Below are positions 47,945 to 57,442 of a stretch of DNA of 64,000 nt, in pieces. Within the stretch, counting starts at the first letter, position 1. Every line of letters starts with the position of its first letter. The notes beneath the pieces are model-generated. The model searched no databases, was not told where the DNA came from, and saw only the letters and a list, made by a program, of their open reading frames with translations. The position numbers were made by a program, and so were the translations under genes. Origin of the DNA: Planctomycetota bacterium (GTDB lineage Bacteria > Planctomycetota > UBA1135 > GCA-002686595); NCBI GenBank assembly GCA_026692665.1, contig JAPLOF010000057.1, forward strand, positions 36,045 through 100,044, written 5' to 3'.

Positions 47945-48762
47945 ATGATCCTCCGCAGGTTCACCCGATCGCCGCGCACGAGGCCGAGGCGTTGGGCGGC
48001 GTTGCCGTCGCGCACCGCGATCTCGAGCGAACCGTACGAATCTACCAAGGCCAGCGCCTCGCCCGGAGCGACATCCGCGTAGGTGCCGCGCACGCGCAGG
48101 ATCAGGCCGTGCGTTTCGACGATCCACGAAGTCGGATCATCTCCGAGATCCTCGGACCGGGCCGCGAGCACGAGGTTCCCGTAGCGATCCGCGAAGAGGA
48201 CCTCGGCCTCTCCCCGATCGCCGTCGAGGCGGGCGCGGGGAAGCGCGGAGCGCTCCAGAGGGAGATCGGGGCCGACGCCCGCGGCGAGCGGGTCGAGCCC
48301 GCCGGCGATCGCGGCAGCCGCGGGCGCGAGCACGTCGCGGCCGTGGAACGTGCGACTCTGCCGCGGCAGCGCGAAACGGGCCGTGTCGAGCGCGCGGACG
48401 CGCGCGTCGACGGAGAGCACGGGCGCCAGCAGGCCATTGTCGGGCGCGAGGAAGGCCTGCCCCCGATCGAGCGCCACGACGAGCCGGCGCGACGAACCCA
48501 CGCCCGGATCGACGACGGCGACGTGCACGGTCCCGGGCGGGAAGTACCCGCGCGCGTGGGCCAGGAAGAAGGATGCGCGGGCCACGTCCTGCGGCGGGAT
48601 CTCGTGGCACAAGTCCACGACACGCGCTCCCGGCGCGCGCGAGAGGATCACTCCGTGCACGATCCCGACGTACGGATCCACGAGCCCGAAGTCGGTCGTC
48701 AGCGTCACGATGCCGGAAGAGGTGAAGGCCCGCTCCTCGATCGGATCCGCGCTGGTTCGCAC
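47941..48762 (-). CDS. SAM hydroxide adenosyltransferase / SAM hydrolase (DUF62)
   Basis: VTLTTDFGLVDPYVGIVHGVILSRAPGARVVDLCHEIPPQDV, VVDPGVGSSRR, APDNGLL, FADRYGNLVL. Confidence 0.92.
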   Translation of the reverse strand: MRTSADPIEERAFTSSGIVTLTTDFGLVDPYVGIVHGVILSRAPGARVVDLCHEIPPQDVARASFFLAHARGYFPPGTVHVAVVDPGVGSSRRLVVALDRGQAFLAPDNGLLAPVLSVDARVRALDTARFALPRQSRTFHGRDVLAPAAAAIAGGLDPLAAGVGPDLPLERSALPRARLDGDRGEAEVLFADRYGNLVLAARSEDLGDDPTSWIVETHGLILRVRGTYADVAPGEALALVDSYGSLEIAVRDGNAAQRLGLVRGDRVNLRRII

Positions 48763-48773
48763 GGGAGGACCTC

Positions 48774-50684
48774 TCAACGCGTGCGCGACGCGAGCGCGCC
48801 GAGCCACGCGCCTTGGACCGCCGGGTGCGCGCTCGTGGCGCGCAACTCGCGCAGGAGGCGCTCGTACTCCGCGGGCCCGCCCCACTGGCCGACCGCGAAG
48901 CCCACGCGGCGCAGGTCGCTGGAAGCCGCGCTGATGGGCGGGTCCTGCAGCTCGCGCAGCAGCGCGAACGGGCCCCCATGGTCGAACAAGAGGCCCACGG
49001 CGAGCACGCTGACGTCGAACTCGGAGTTCCAGATCGCCGAGCGCAGGAGCGGTTCGACGGCGCTGTCGCCGATCTCGGCCAGCGCGCGCGCGAGCTCGAC
49101 GTCCAGCTCGCGATCGTCCGGCCTCGGGAACAGCGCGCGGAACACCTCGACGTCCTCCGAGGAACCGTTGCGCGCGAGGGCGCGTACGAGTTCGACGGCG
49201 TCCGCACCGCGCGGAGGCGGGTCCGACGAGAGCGCCTCGCGCACGGTCGCGCGCCCCGCGAGGCGTCCGACGCCGCACAGCCCCGTCGCGATGGCGACCT
49301 TCTCCTCACCCGAGCTCTCGCCGAACCGCGACTCGAGGACGACGCCGGCGCGCGGATCGCGCGCCACGCGCAGGAGCGCCCGGATGGTCGGCCGGTGCTC
49401 GGGATGATCGGGATCGGTCGCGCGCTCCTCGACTTCGGCGGTCGGCTTGCGCTGGTCGTGGCGCAGCGCCGCAACGCGGAAAGCCGCGCGCACGGCGGGA
49501 TCGGGATCCTGAGCCAGCGTCGCGAAGCGCGTCAGCCACGAGGCGTCCGGCACGGCCCCCAGTGCGACCGCCAGCTGCTCACGGCCCTGGGCATCGAGCT
49601 GCGACGGATCCACGGCGAGCAGCGGGCCGCTCGATTCCTCTCCCGCGAGGCCGGCCAGCTCGACGGCGCGCCAGCGCACCTCGGGGACTTCGATCGCGGC
49701 GCGCACGAGGTCCACGGCGAGCCGCTCCACGCGCCGGCGGTCGATCTCGTCGAGGATCGCGCGCCATTCGGCGACGTCCGCGGGCCGCCACAGGTCGTTC
49801 GCGACGAGGTCGGACAGCTCGCGCGGGATGACGGCGACGGCCGCACGCAGGCGCGCGGTGCCTCGCCCATGGAGGACCTGATTCAGCAGATGGTCGGCGA
49901 CGCCCGGCCGACGCAGGCCGGGCAGCGCGCCCATCACCACCTCGGCCAACAGGTCCGGAGCGGCGCTGAGTTCGCGGATCGCGAGCACCTTCCAGGCCTG
50001 CCCTTCGACGAGCCCGAACTCGCGCGCCGCTTCCCAGCGCAGACGCAGGAGAACGCTGCCCGCGGCGGTCGGCCGCGAAGCGGCGGGATCGAAGGCCTGC
50101 ACGAGCAGGTCGCGCGCTCCGAGCGCCGCGGGATGACTGGGATCCGCGGCGATCTCCTCGACGCGCCGCCGACCGGCGTTGCGGCCGTCGCGCAGGAGCG
50201 CCAGGAGCGCCGCGTCGCGCAGCAGCCCGGTCTCGGTGCCCGCGATGTCGAGCAGCAGGGCCGTGGCGCCCGCGTTCATCTCTCCGAGCGCCAGGATCGA
50301 GGCGACGCGCTCGATGCCCTGGCCCGTGCGCGCGAGCGTCTCTAGCCGACCGCGCTCGCCTTCCGCGGACGCGCATCCCAGGGCCATCAGGGCCGCGGCG
50401 CGGCGCTGGGCCGAGATGCCCTCCGCGCCCAGGACCGCGCGGGCTTCGGAGGGTGTGCGGGCCGTGAACTGGACGGTCTTGTCGCGCTGGAGCAGCCCGC
50501 GCCAGGCTTCCGGCGTCGGCGGAACGGCCACATCCGGCAGGACTTCCTGCGCTTCCGGGACGGGTACGGCCGCCGGAGTTCCGAGGGCCTGGGCCGAGGG
50601 CCCGGTCCAGGGCAGGCTCGCGCCAGGCCCGGGGAGGCTCGCCCCGGCGAGGGCGAGCGCGAACAGTACGGGGAACGGAACCAT
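48774..50684 (-). CDS. Secreted HEAT-repeat protein
   Basis: Signal peptide (MVPFPVLFALALAGASL); repeated HEAT-like helices. Confidence 0.75.
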   Translation of the reverse strand: MVPFPVLFALALAGASLPGPGASLPWTGPSAQALGTPAAVPVPEAQEVLPDVAVPPTPEAWRGLLQRDKTVQFTARTPSEARAVLGAEGISAQRRAAALMALGCASAEGERGRLETLARTGQGIERVASILALGEMNAGATALLLDIAGTETGLLRDAALLALLRDGRNAGRRRVEEIAADPSHPAALGARDLLVQAFDPAASRPTAAGSVLLRLRWEAAREFGLVEGQAWKVLAIRELSAAPDLLAEVVMGALPGLRRPGVADHLLNQVLHGRGTARLRAAVAVIPRELSDLVANDLWRPADVAEWRAILDEIDRRRVERLAVDLVRAAIEVPEVRWRAVELAGLAGEESSGPLLAVDPSQLDAQGREQLAVALGAVPDASWLTRFATLAQDPDPAVRAAFRVAALRHDQRKPTAEVEERATDPDHPEHRPTIRALLRVARDPRAGVVLESRFGESSGEEKVAIATGLCGVGRLAGRATVREALSSDPPPRGADAVELVRALARNGSSEDVEVFRALFPRPDDRELDVELARALAEIGDSAVEPLLRSAIWNSEFDVSVLAVGLLFDHGGPFALLRELQDPPISAASSDLRRVGFAVGQWGGPAEYERLLRELRATSAHPAVQGAWLGALASRTR

Positions 50685-50925
50685 GGGCGGTCGGGGACGC
50701 CTCCTCATCGGCAGAGCCGCGGCCCGAGGCGAGGGCCGCATGCTGCCACGCGGCCCCCCTCGCAGGCCACAGCCGAGATCCACCCCGGGACCCGGGACGG
50801 AAAGCGCCCTAGATCGCTGGGCGGCAAGGGGTTCGGAGTCGGCTCGACTCCGGTCCGCCAGCCGGGGTGCGGCCCTCGGAAGATCCTTCCGCCCGCTCGT
50901 GGGAGGTCGAATCCGCCGGCCGGAT

Positions 50926-51267
50926 TCACCGGCCGACGTGCAACACGACCTCGAGGCGCCCAGGCAGGAGCCGGCGCAGGGTCACCTGCCCCGACCGTCC
51001 GTCGTCGGTCCGCGCGGCGAGCTCTCCCGCGAGCCCCAGCGCCAGGTCCGTCGCGAGGAAGCGGCCTTGTGCGTCCGTGCGCATCTCGCGGCCGTCGGGG
51101 AACACGACGCGAGCCCCCTCGATCGGGCTGCCCGTGGTGCGGTCGAGGACGGTCCCGGCGACTTCCGCGCGCGACGAGGCCGTCGCGGCGCTCGCGGCCT
51201 GACGATCGGTGCACGAGCACGCGCCGGTTCCGAGCCACAGGATCGCGAGAACGGCGAAGTGCTTCAT
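50926..51267 (-). CDS. Small lipoprotein with carboxypeptidase-regulatory-like domain
   Basis: MKHFAVLAILWLGTGACSC lipobox; AEVAGTVLDRTTGSPIEGARVVFPDGREMRTDAQGRFL. Confidence 0.75.
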   Translation of the reverse strand: MKHFAVLAILWLGTGACSCTDRQAASAATASSRAEVAGTVLDRTTGSPIEGARVVFPDGREMRTDAQGRFLATDLALGLAGELAARTDDGRSGQVTLRRLLPGRLEVVLHVGR

Positions 51268-52616
51268 GCTTCCGGTTCTCCGAGCAGCGCGACGATCTCC
51301 GCGCGCCGGCGATCGCGTTGGGCGGCCGTGGCGGCCTCGAGGTTCAGGCGCAAGAGCGGCTCCGTATTGCTCGGCCGCACGTTGAACCACCACCAGTCAC
51401 GGTCGCCGAGATCGCCGTACTCGACCGTGATGCCATCCAGTTCGTCCTGACGCCCATCGGCGTAGCGCCGCTTCAGCTCCGCGATCGCAGCGGCCTTGTC
51501 GGCGACGTGGAAGTTGATCTCGCCGGTCGACTGGTACCGGCGCAGGTCCTGCACGAGCGTGCTGAACGGCGCCTTCGAGCGCGACAGGAGGTTGAGCGCC
51601 GAAACCATGGCCAGCACGCCGGAGTCGCAGACGAAGTTCTCGCCGAAGTAGAAGTGCCCGGACAGTTCTCCGCCGAAAGGTGCGCCACGGCTGCGCATCG
51701 TCGCCTTGATGAACGAGTGGCCGACGCGGTCGCGCACGGGAACGCCGCCAGCGCGCCGGATCTCCTCCTTGACGACCCACGAGGAGCGCAGGTCGTAGAC
51801 GATCGGGGCTCCCGGGAACTTCTTCAGGTATTCGCGCGCCAGGAGGGCCGTCATCAGGTCGTTGCCGACCGTACGGCCCGTCTCGTCGACGAAGCAGCAG
51901 CGGTCCGCGTCCCCGTCGAAGCTGACACCGATCTCCGAGCCGGCCGAGCGCACGAGCGCGCGCACGGGATCCAGGTTCTCTTCCTTCAGCGGATTGGCCT
52001 CGTGATTCGGGAACGTGCCGTCGAGCTCGGTGAAGATCGCGGTCGCGCGCGCGCGCGGAATGCGCTCGAGGATCGGACCCAGCGTATGCCCCTCCATGCC
52101 GTTGGCGCAGTCCACGGCGATCGAGACGTCCCGCTCGAGCCGAGCGAAGCGCGCGACGTGATCGGCGTAGGCCGCGAGGAGATCGCGACGCTCCAGGCCA
52201 CCCCTCCGCGCTGCGGGAGCGGTCGCCGGTCCCGTCGCCAGGCGCTCCACGTCGCGGATGCCGTTGGCCGCCGAGATCGGCGTGGCACCGCGGCCCGACA
52301 ACTTCATGCCGTTGTACTCGCCCGTGTTGTGACTCGCGGTCACGTTCAGGCCACCATCGCAATCGACGGATCCGATCGCGAAGTACGCCATCGGCGTGCT
52401 CGCGAGCCCGATGTCGACGACGTCCGTGCCCGCATCGCGCATGCCCTCGATCACGGCCGCGGCGATGGCGGGCGAGTGCGTGCGCATGTCGCGGCCGACC
52501 ACGAGCCGCTTCGCTCCGAGGAAGCGCGCGAACGCGTCGCCGATCCTCCGGGCCAGCCCGGGGTCCAGTTCCGTGGGGACGACGCCCCGGATGTCGTACG
52601 CCTTGAAGATGCCCAT
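51264..52616 (-). CDS. Phosphomannomutase/phosphoglucomutase
   Basis: FKAYDIRGVVPTELDP, VGRDMRTHSP, LNVTASHNTGEYNGMKLSG, GVSFDGDADRCCFVDE, GGELSGHFYF. Confidence 0.94.
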   Translation of the reverse strand: MGIFKAYDIRGVVPTELDPGLARRIGDAFARFLGAKRLVVGRDMRTHSPAIAAAVIEGMRDAGTDVVDIGLASTPMAYFAIGSVDCDGGLNVTASHNTGEYNGMKLSGRGATPISAANGIRDVERLATGPATAPAARRGGLERRDLLAAYADHVARFARLERDVSIAVDCANGMEGHTLGPILERIPRARATAIFTELDGTFPNHEANPLKEENLDPVRALVRSAGSEIGVSFDGDADRCCFVDETGRTVGNDLMTALLAREYLKKFPGAPIVYDLRSSWVVKEEIRRAGGVPVRDRVGHSFIKATMRSRGAPFGGELSGHFYFGENFVCDSGVLAMVSALNLLSRSKAPFSTLVQDLRRYQSTGEINFHVADKAAAIAELKRRYADGRQDELDGITVEYGDLGDRDWWWFNVRPSNTEPLLRLNLEAATAAQRDRRRAEIVALLGEPEA

Positions 52617-52929
52617 GCTGGAGGGGTCGTGTGGTTCCGAGGTCGGTTCGCGAACGAGCGCGAGAAGATAGCGCTCGGTGCGCCCGGGCGTCTGCTCAGG
52701 GCCCAGACGGCCGGGCTGCGCGAGCACGGCGGCGGAGACTGCGCCCCCCCAGGGGACCGGCGCCGCCCCGCGTCAGGACCGCCTGCGGGTACGACCCGTG
52801 CCGAATTGCGCGGTCCGTGCGGTCTCCTTGCAATGTCCGGGGTGTTCGAGCGTACGATGGAGGGGTCGGGCAGCCGTGAGGCCCGGGAGGGCCGCCGTCC
52901 GACCGAATTTCCGTTTCGGGGGACTCGCC

Positions 52930-53391
52930 ATGCAATCGGTCAACGTGCACCTCGTGGGCGCTTCGAAGGAAGAAGTCGCCGCGCAGTTGTCCGCCATCGC
53001 CCAGAAGGGCTTGGGCGAACACTGGTACCACCCGGATCGTCAGCACACGCGTCTGACCATCCGCTTCCATCCCGGCTCGCACCAGCCGAAGCCGGTCAAC
53101 ACCGACGACGAGTTCCTGGGCACTCTCGGCGCCAGGCCGGACATCACCTTGTACGTGGACACGGGCAGCCGCCTGAACCCCGACGAGATCGGCAAGCAGA
53201 TCGAGGCGCGCGAACTCCACCACGTCGTCGAGATCCTCCTCGCACGCTTCCGGGGCGTCGCACGCGACGACCTGACGAATCACCTCTGGACGCTGGACGA
53301 GATCCGCTCGGGCAAGGCGATCCAGGGCGCGCCGTTCGGCGACCACGAGGCGTGGCGCCGCTCGCACAAGCGGGCTTCGCAAGAGCACTAA
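52930..53391 (+). CDS. Hypothetical protein, 153 aa
   Basis: Isolated plus-strand ORF in a minus-strand neighbourhood; MQSVNVHLVGASKEEVAAQLSAIAQKGLGEHWYHPDRQ; no family recognised. Confidence 0.65.
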   Translation: MQSVNVHLVGASKEEVAAQLSAIAQKGLGEHWYHPDRQHTRLTIRFHPGSHQPKPVNTDDEFLGTLGARPDITLYVDTGSRLNPDEIGKQIEARELHHVVEILLARFRGVARDDLTNHLWTLDEIRSGKAIQGAPFGDHEAWRRSHKRASQEH

Positions 53392-53500
53392 GGCGCGGCC
53401 GTTGCGCCCACCAAGCCTTCACGAGCGGCCTCGGCCATCACAGGCTCTCCCGCTGCGTGCACGCGTCCAACGGCCCGACCACGTTCCCCCACCGATCGAT

Positions 53501-53533
53501 GCGCGGCCCTCACGTCTGGCGTGGGGGCCGCGC
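53501..53533. terminator. GC-rich hairpin, possible terminator
   Basis: GCGCGGCCCTCACG-TCTGG-CGTGGGGGCCGCGC stem-loop downstream of 52930-53391. Confidence 0.5.
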
Positions 53534-53566
53534 TCGTTCGTGCTGTCCCCTCGTTCGTGCTGTCCC
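53533..53566. repeat. Perfect 17-bp tandem duplication
   Basis: ctcgttcgtgctgtccc occurs twice back to back. Confidence 0.9.
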
Positions 53567-53668
53567 ATCGCAGGACTGAGCGAGATCGCGCATCGCGCGC
53601 GCGGCGAACGGAGTCACCTCGCAGTCGAGGACTGCGAGCGCACGGGCGATCGACTTCGACGGGCGCTC

Positions 53669-54862
53669 TCAGCGCGCTGCCGGCGCCTGGGACATGAGTT
53701 CGCGCACGCGCTGGCAGGCGAGCTGGATCGTCTCCTCGCTGCTCGCGTAGCTGAAGCGCAGGAAGCCCTCCCCCATCGCGCCGAAGCTCGTCCCCGACAG
53801 GCACGAAACGCGCGCTTCCTGCAGCAGACGCCGCTCCAGTTCGCGCGACGGGATCTTCGTCGCCGACGTGTTGGCGAAGGCGTAGAAGGCGCCCTTCGGC
53901 ATCCCGCAGCGGAATCCCGGGATCGTGTTCAGCTCGCGCACGATCACCTTGCGCCGCGCATCGAACGCCGCGTGCATGCGGTCGACGCAGTCTTGGGGCC
54001 CGCGCAGCGCTTCCATGCCGGCCATCTGCGCCGCGGCGTTCGTGCACGAGTTGCAGTTGATCTGCAGACGCTCGGCCTGGTCCACGAGGCTCTTCGGCCA
54101 CACACCGAAGCCCATGCGCCAGCCGGTCATCGCGTAGGTCTTGCTCCAGCCGTCGAGCAGGATCGCGCGGTCGGCGATCTCGGGGTACGAGAGGATGCTG
54201 ACGTGCTTCTCGCCGTCGTAGAGCAGGCGCGAGTAGATCTCGTCCGAGAGCACGGCGACGTGCGGCTGGTTCACGAGGCCGCGGACGAGCTTGTCCATCT
54301 CGACCTTCGACGCCACGCCACCCGTCGGGTTGGCGGGCGAGTTCAGGATGATGAGCCGCGTGCGCGGCGTGATCTTCGCGAGCAGCTCGTCGGCGCTGAA
54401 CGCGAAGCCGTTCGCCTCGCGCAGCTCGAGCGGCACGGGCGTCGCGCCGGTCCAGCGGATGGCGGATTCGTAGATCGGGAAGCCCGGGTTCGGGTACACG
54501 ATCTCCGCCCCCGGCTCGCCGAACAGGAGCACGGCGTAGAACAACGTCGGCTTCCCGCCCGGGACGATGATCACCTGGTCGGGGTGCACCTTGCCGCCGT
54601 GGAAGCGCGTGCAGTATTCGGCCACGGACTCGCGCACCGGCAGCAGCCCTTTCGCCGGCGTGTAGCCGTGGAAGCCGTCGGCCAGCGCCTTGCGACCGGC
54701 CTCGACGATGTGCTCCGGCGTGCGGAAGTCGGGCGCCCCGATGTGGAGCTTCAGGACCTTCTGGCCCTGGGCTTCCAGGGCGCCGACACGGTTCACGACC
54801 TCGAACGCGGTCTCGGTGCCCAGGCGCGAAACGGCCGAGGCGAGTTGAAGACGGGCTTCCAA
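53669..54862 (-). CDS. Class I/II PLP-dependent aminotransferase
   Basis: LKLHIGAPDFRTPEHIVEAG, NSPANPTGG, DEIYSRLLYDG, LDGWSKTYAMTGWRMGF; likely TTG start. Confidence 0.92.
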   Translation of the reverse strand: MEARLQLASAVSRLGTETAFEVVNRVGALEAQGQKVLKLHIGAPDFRTPEHIVEAGRKALADGFHGYTPAKGLLPVRESVAEYCTRFHGGKVHPDQVIIVPGGKPTLFYAVLLFGEPGAEIVYPNPGFPIYESAIRWTGATPVPLELREANGFAFSADELLAKITPRTRLIILNSPANPTGGVASKVEMDKLVRGLVNQPHVAVLSDEIYSRLLYDGEKHVSILSYPEIADRAILLDGWSKTYAMTGWRMGFGVWPKSLVDQAERLQINCNSCTNAAAQMAGMEALRGPQDCVDRMHAAFDARRKVIVRELNTIPGFRCGMPKGAFYAFANTSATKIPSRELERRLLQEARVSCLSGTSFGAMGEGFLRFSYASSEETIQLACQRVRELMSQAPAAR

Positions 54863-54962
54863 GCGGGGGGCTCCTTCGTAGGCGGACCGCCGCAGATTGA
54901 AGGGGTCGGCCAGTGTGCGCAAGCACAGGTCCCGAGGAATTCCGGCGCGACCCTCCGCGGGC

Positions 54963-56213
54963 TCAACCCTTGGGCTTCGGAGTGACCCGCCACACGACCC
55001 CACCCGAGCCCGCGTGGTAGCTGTAGGCGTCGCCGGAGGTGATGTAGACGCGGCCTGCGGCATCGACGAGCAGGTTCTCGCTCTTCATCTTGGGGTTCCC
55101 CGTCCACGCCGCGAGATCGATGTAGGCCGGCTCCTTGCCGTCGCGCGCGTCGTAGATCCGCTTCGGGTCCGGCAGGAAGCGGTAGCAGCGCGAGGGCTTG
55201 GCCGAGATCAGATGCAGATGGCCCTCCGGCCCGAACGACATGTCGGTCACGTTCGCGGATCGCTTCGTCTGCGGGTCGTACGCGTCGAACCGCGCGACGA
55301 GCTCGACCCGGCGCGGCTCGGCCGGCCGCTGATCCACGCCGAGCTTCAGGCGCACGACGTGGCCGGTCGTGCGGGTGCCAACGTACAGCCAGCCGTCGTG
55401 GACGGCGAGCGCGCTGTGCCCCTGCATCTGGATGCGACCGGCATTCCTCGTCTCGACCGACTCCTCGAACACCGGTTCGCTGGGCGGCGCCCCGGCCTCG
55501 GGGTCCTTCTCGAGGGCCCGCAGGTCGTAGAGCACGAGCCGGCTGTTCTCCTTGGAGACGGCGTACAACCAGGAACCGACCGCCAGACAGTTGTCCGGTC
55601 CGTTCAACCAGCCGTGCGGCGGCTTCTGCAGCGCGGGGTCGTGGTGCGGATAGAGCCCGCCCTTGTCGATGTCGTGGCGCTCGACCTCGTACCACTTCGA
55701 GGTGCGCAGGTCGTAGCGCAGGATCGCGTCGGACAGGTTCTTGCTGAACGACTTGCCCGTGTTCTCGTCACGGTCGATCCCGGAGAAGGCGCAGATGTAG
55801 AAGCTCCGCGTCGTCGGGTGCCAGGTGAGGCCGCAGTAGGGACGATCCGTCTCGCGGTCCTTCCAGGGCGGGCTGGCCTGGCGATCCCACAGGCGGAACG
55901 GCGGACTCGTCGGAGCCGCGAGGACGACGCCGTTCTCGCGCACGGCCGGACCCGGTTCGCCGCCCGCGTACTCCTCCGCGATCTCGGGGTCGATCACGTA
56001 GAGAGTCCCCGCCTGATCGTCGACCTCGGCGCTGACCCCGCCGTAGTCGCGCACACGGCCGCGGCACACCACATGGAGCCGTCCGTCGACGAGTTGCAGC
56101 CCGCGCGGGAAGGACGCCTTGGTCGAGATGCGCTCGACGAGGAAGTCGGTCGTCGGTTGCGCCTGGACGGCAGACAGGCCCGAGGCGGCGGCGAGAGCGA
56201 GAGCGTTCAGCAT
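54963..56213 (-). CDS. Secreted protein, probable beta-propeller-like
   Basis: Signal peptide MLNALALAAASGLSAVQA; repeated LYVI/LYAV/LYVGT-type strand motifs; no specific family recognised. Confidence 0.6.
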   Translation of the reverse strand: MLNALALAAASGLSAVQAQPTTDFLVERISTKASFPRGLQLVDGRLHVVCRGRVRDYGGVSAEVDDQAGTLYVIDPEIAEEYAGGEPGPAVRENGVVLAAPTSPPFRLWDRQASPPWKDRETDRPYCGLTWHPTTRSFYICAFSGIDRDENTGKSFSKNLSDAILRYDLRTSKWYEVERHDIDKGGLYPHHDPALQKPPHGWLNGPDNCLAVGSWLYAVSKENSRLVLYDLRALEKDPEAGAPPSEPVFEESVETRNAGRIQMQGHSALAVHDGWLYVGTRTTGHVVRLKLGVDQRPAEPRRVELVARFDAYDPQTKRSANVTDMSFGPEGHLHLISAKPSRCYRFLPDPKRIYDARDGKEPAYIDLAAWTGNPKMKSENLLVDAAGRVYITSGDAYSYHAGSGGVVWRVTPKPKG

Positions 56214-56428
56214 GGGTGGATCGGCGCTTGCAGGTGAGCTGTCGGACCGGGCGCGTTCCGAGGCAAGCTCTGTGCCGCGAACTCCGAGGTGTCGACGAGC
56301 GTGGTCCCTCGCGAACTCGTTACGCTCCAGGAACCCTCGTCGTTTCCAGACCGTGACGGTTCACGGCGCCTGTGTCCGCGGTCGCCGAAGCCGCTAGATT
56401 CCGACCCCGCGCGTATCAGCCCCCCCTC

Positions 56429-57442
56429 ATGCGCCTCCTCCTGTCGCCCAGCCTCCTCGTCCTGCTCGGGCTCGCCGGCTGCGCCCGCAATCCCGACCTG
56501 GTCATCTACTGCTCGCTCGACCAGGAGTTCTCCGAGGAGCTGATCCTGCGCTTCGCGCGCGAGAGCGGCCTCGAAGTCCGCGCCGAGTACGACATCGAGG
56601 CCAACAAGAACGTCGGCCTCGCCACGCGGATCCGCGAGGAGGCCGGTTCGCGCCCGCGCTGCGACGTCTTCTGGAGCAACGAGTGCGCTCAGGTCGTCGC
56701 TCTGGGCGAGGAAGGGCTCCTCCAGACCTACGACTCCCCTTCCGCGCGCGACATCCCGGCCGACTTCCGCGATCCCGAACATCGTTGGACCGGCTTCGCC
56801 GCGCGCGCGCGCGTGCTCATCGTCAACACGCAGCTCGTCCCTCCGGACCAGATCGTCTCCATGTGGGACCTCTTCGACCCGCGCTGGAAGGGCCAGGTCG
56901 CCATGGCGCGGCCGCTCGCCGGTACGACGAACACGCACATGACGGCGCTCTACCTCGCCCTGGGCGAGAAGGAGGCGCTGCGCTACGTCGAGACCGCCGC
57001 TCGGCTCGCGCAGGACGGATCCCTCAACCTGGTCACGGGGAACGCCCACGTCATGCGCCTGGTCCGGGACGGGCAGGCGGCTTTCGGGTGGACGGACTCG
57101 GACGACTTCAACGTGGCACGCGAGGCGGGTTTCCCGGTCGCGGCCGTGTACCCCGATCGCGATGGCGTCGGGACCCTGTTGATCCCGAACACCGTCTGCA
57201 TCCTGGCGAGCGCGCCGCGCGCGGAGGCCGCGCGGAGGTTCGTCGACTGGATCCTGCGTCCGGAGATCGAGGCCGAACTCGCCCGGTCGCGCTCGGCCCA
57301 GATCCCCGTCCGCGCGAACGTGCCTCGCCCCGCGCACGTCGTCGGCCCCGACGCATTCCGCGCGATGAAGGTCGACGGGCGCGAGGTCGGACGGACGGTG
57401 CGTCAGCGCACGGCGGAACTGCAGGAGCTCTTCCTGAAGTGA
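56429..57442 (+). CDS. Fe(III)-type ABC transporter substrate-binding lipoprotein
   Basis: Lipobox LLGLAGC; LVIYCSLDQEFSEELILRFARESGLEV; AfuA-like C-terminal region. Confidence 0.88.
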   Translation: MRLLLSPSLLVLLGLAGCARNPDLVIYCSLDQEFSEELILRFARESGLEVRAEYDIEANKNVGLATRIREEAGSRPRCDVFWSNECAQVVALGEEGLLQTYDSPSARDIPADFRDPEHRWTGFAARARVLIVNTQLVPPDQIVSMWDLFDPRWKGQVAMARPLAGTTNTHMTALYLALGEKEALRYVETAARLAQDGSLNLVTGNAHVMRLVRDGQAAFGWTDSDDFNVAREAGFPVAAVYPDRDGVGTLLIPNTVCILASAPRAEAARRFVDWILRPEIEAELARSRSAQIPVRANVPRPAHVVGPDAFRAMKVDGREVGRTVRQRTAELQELFLK

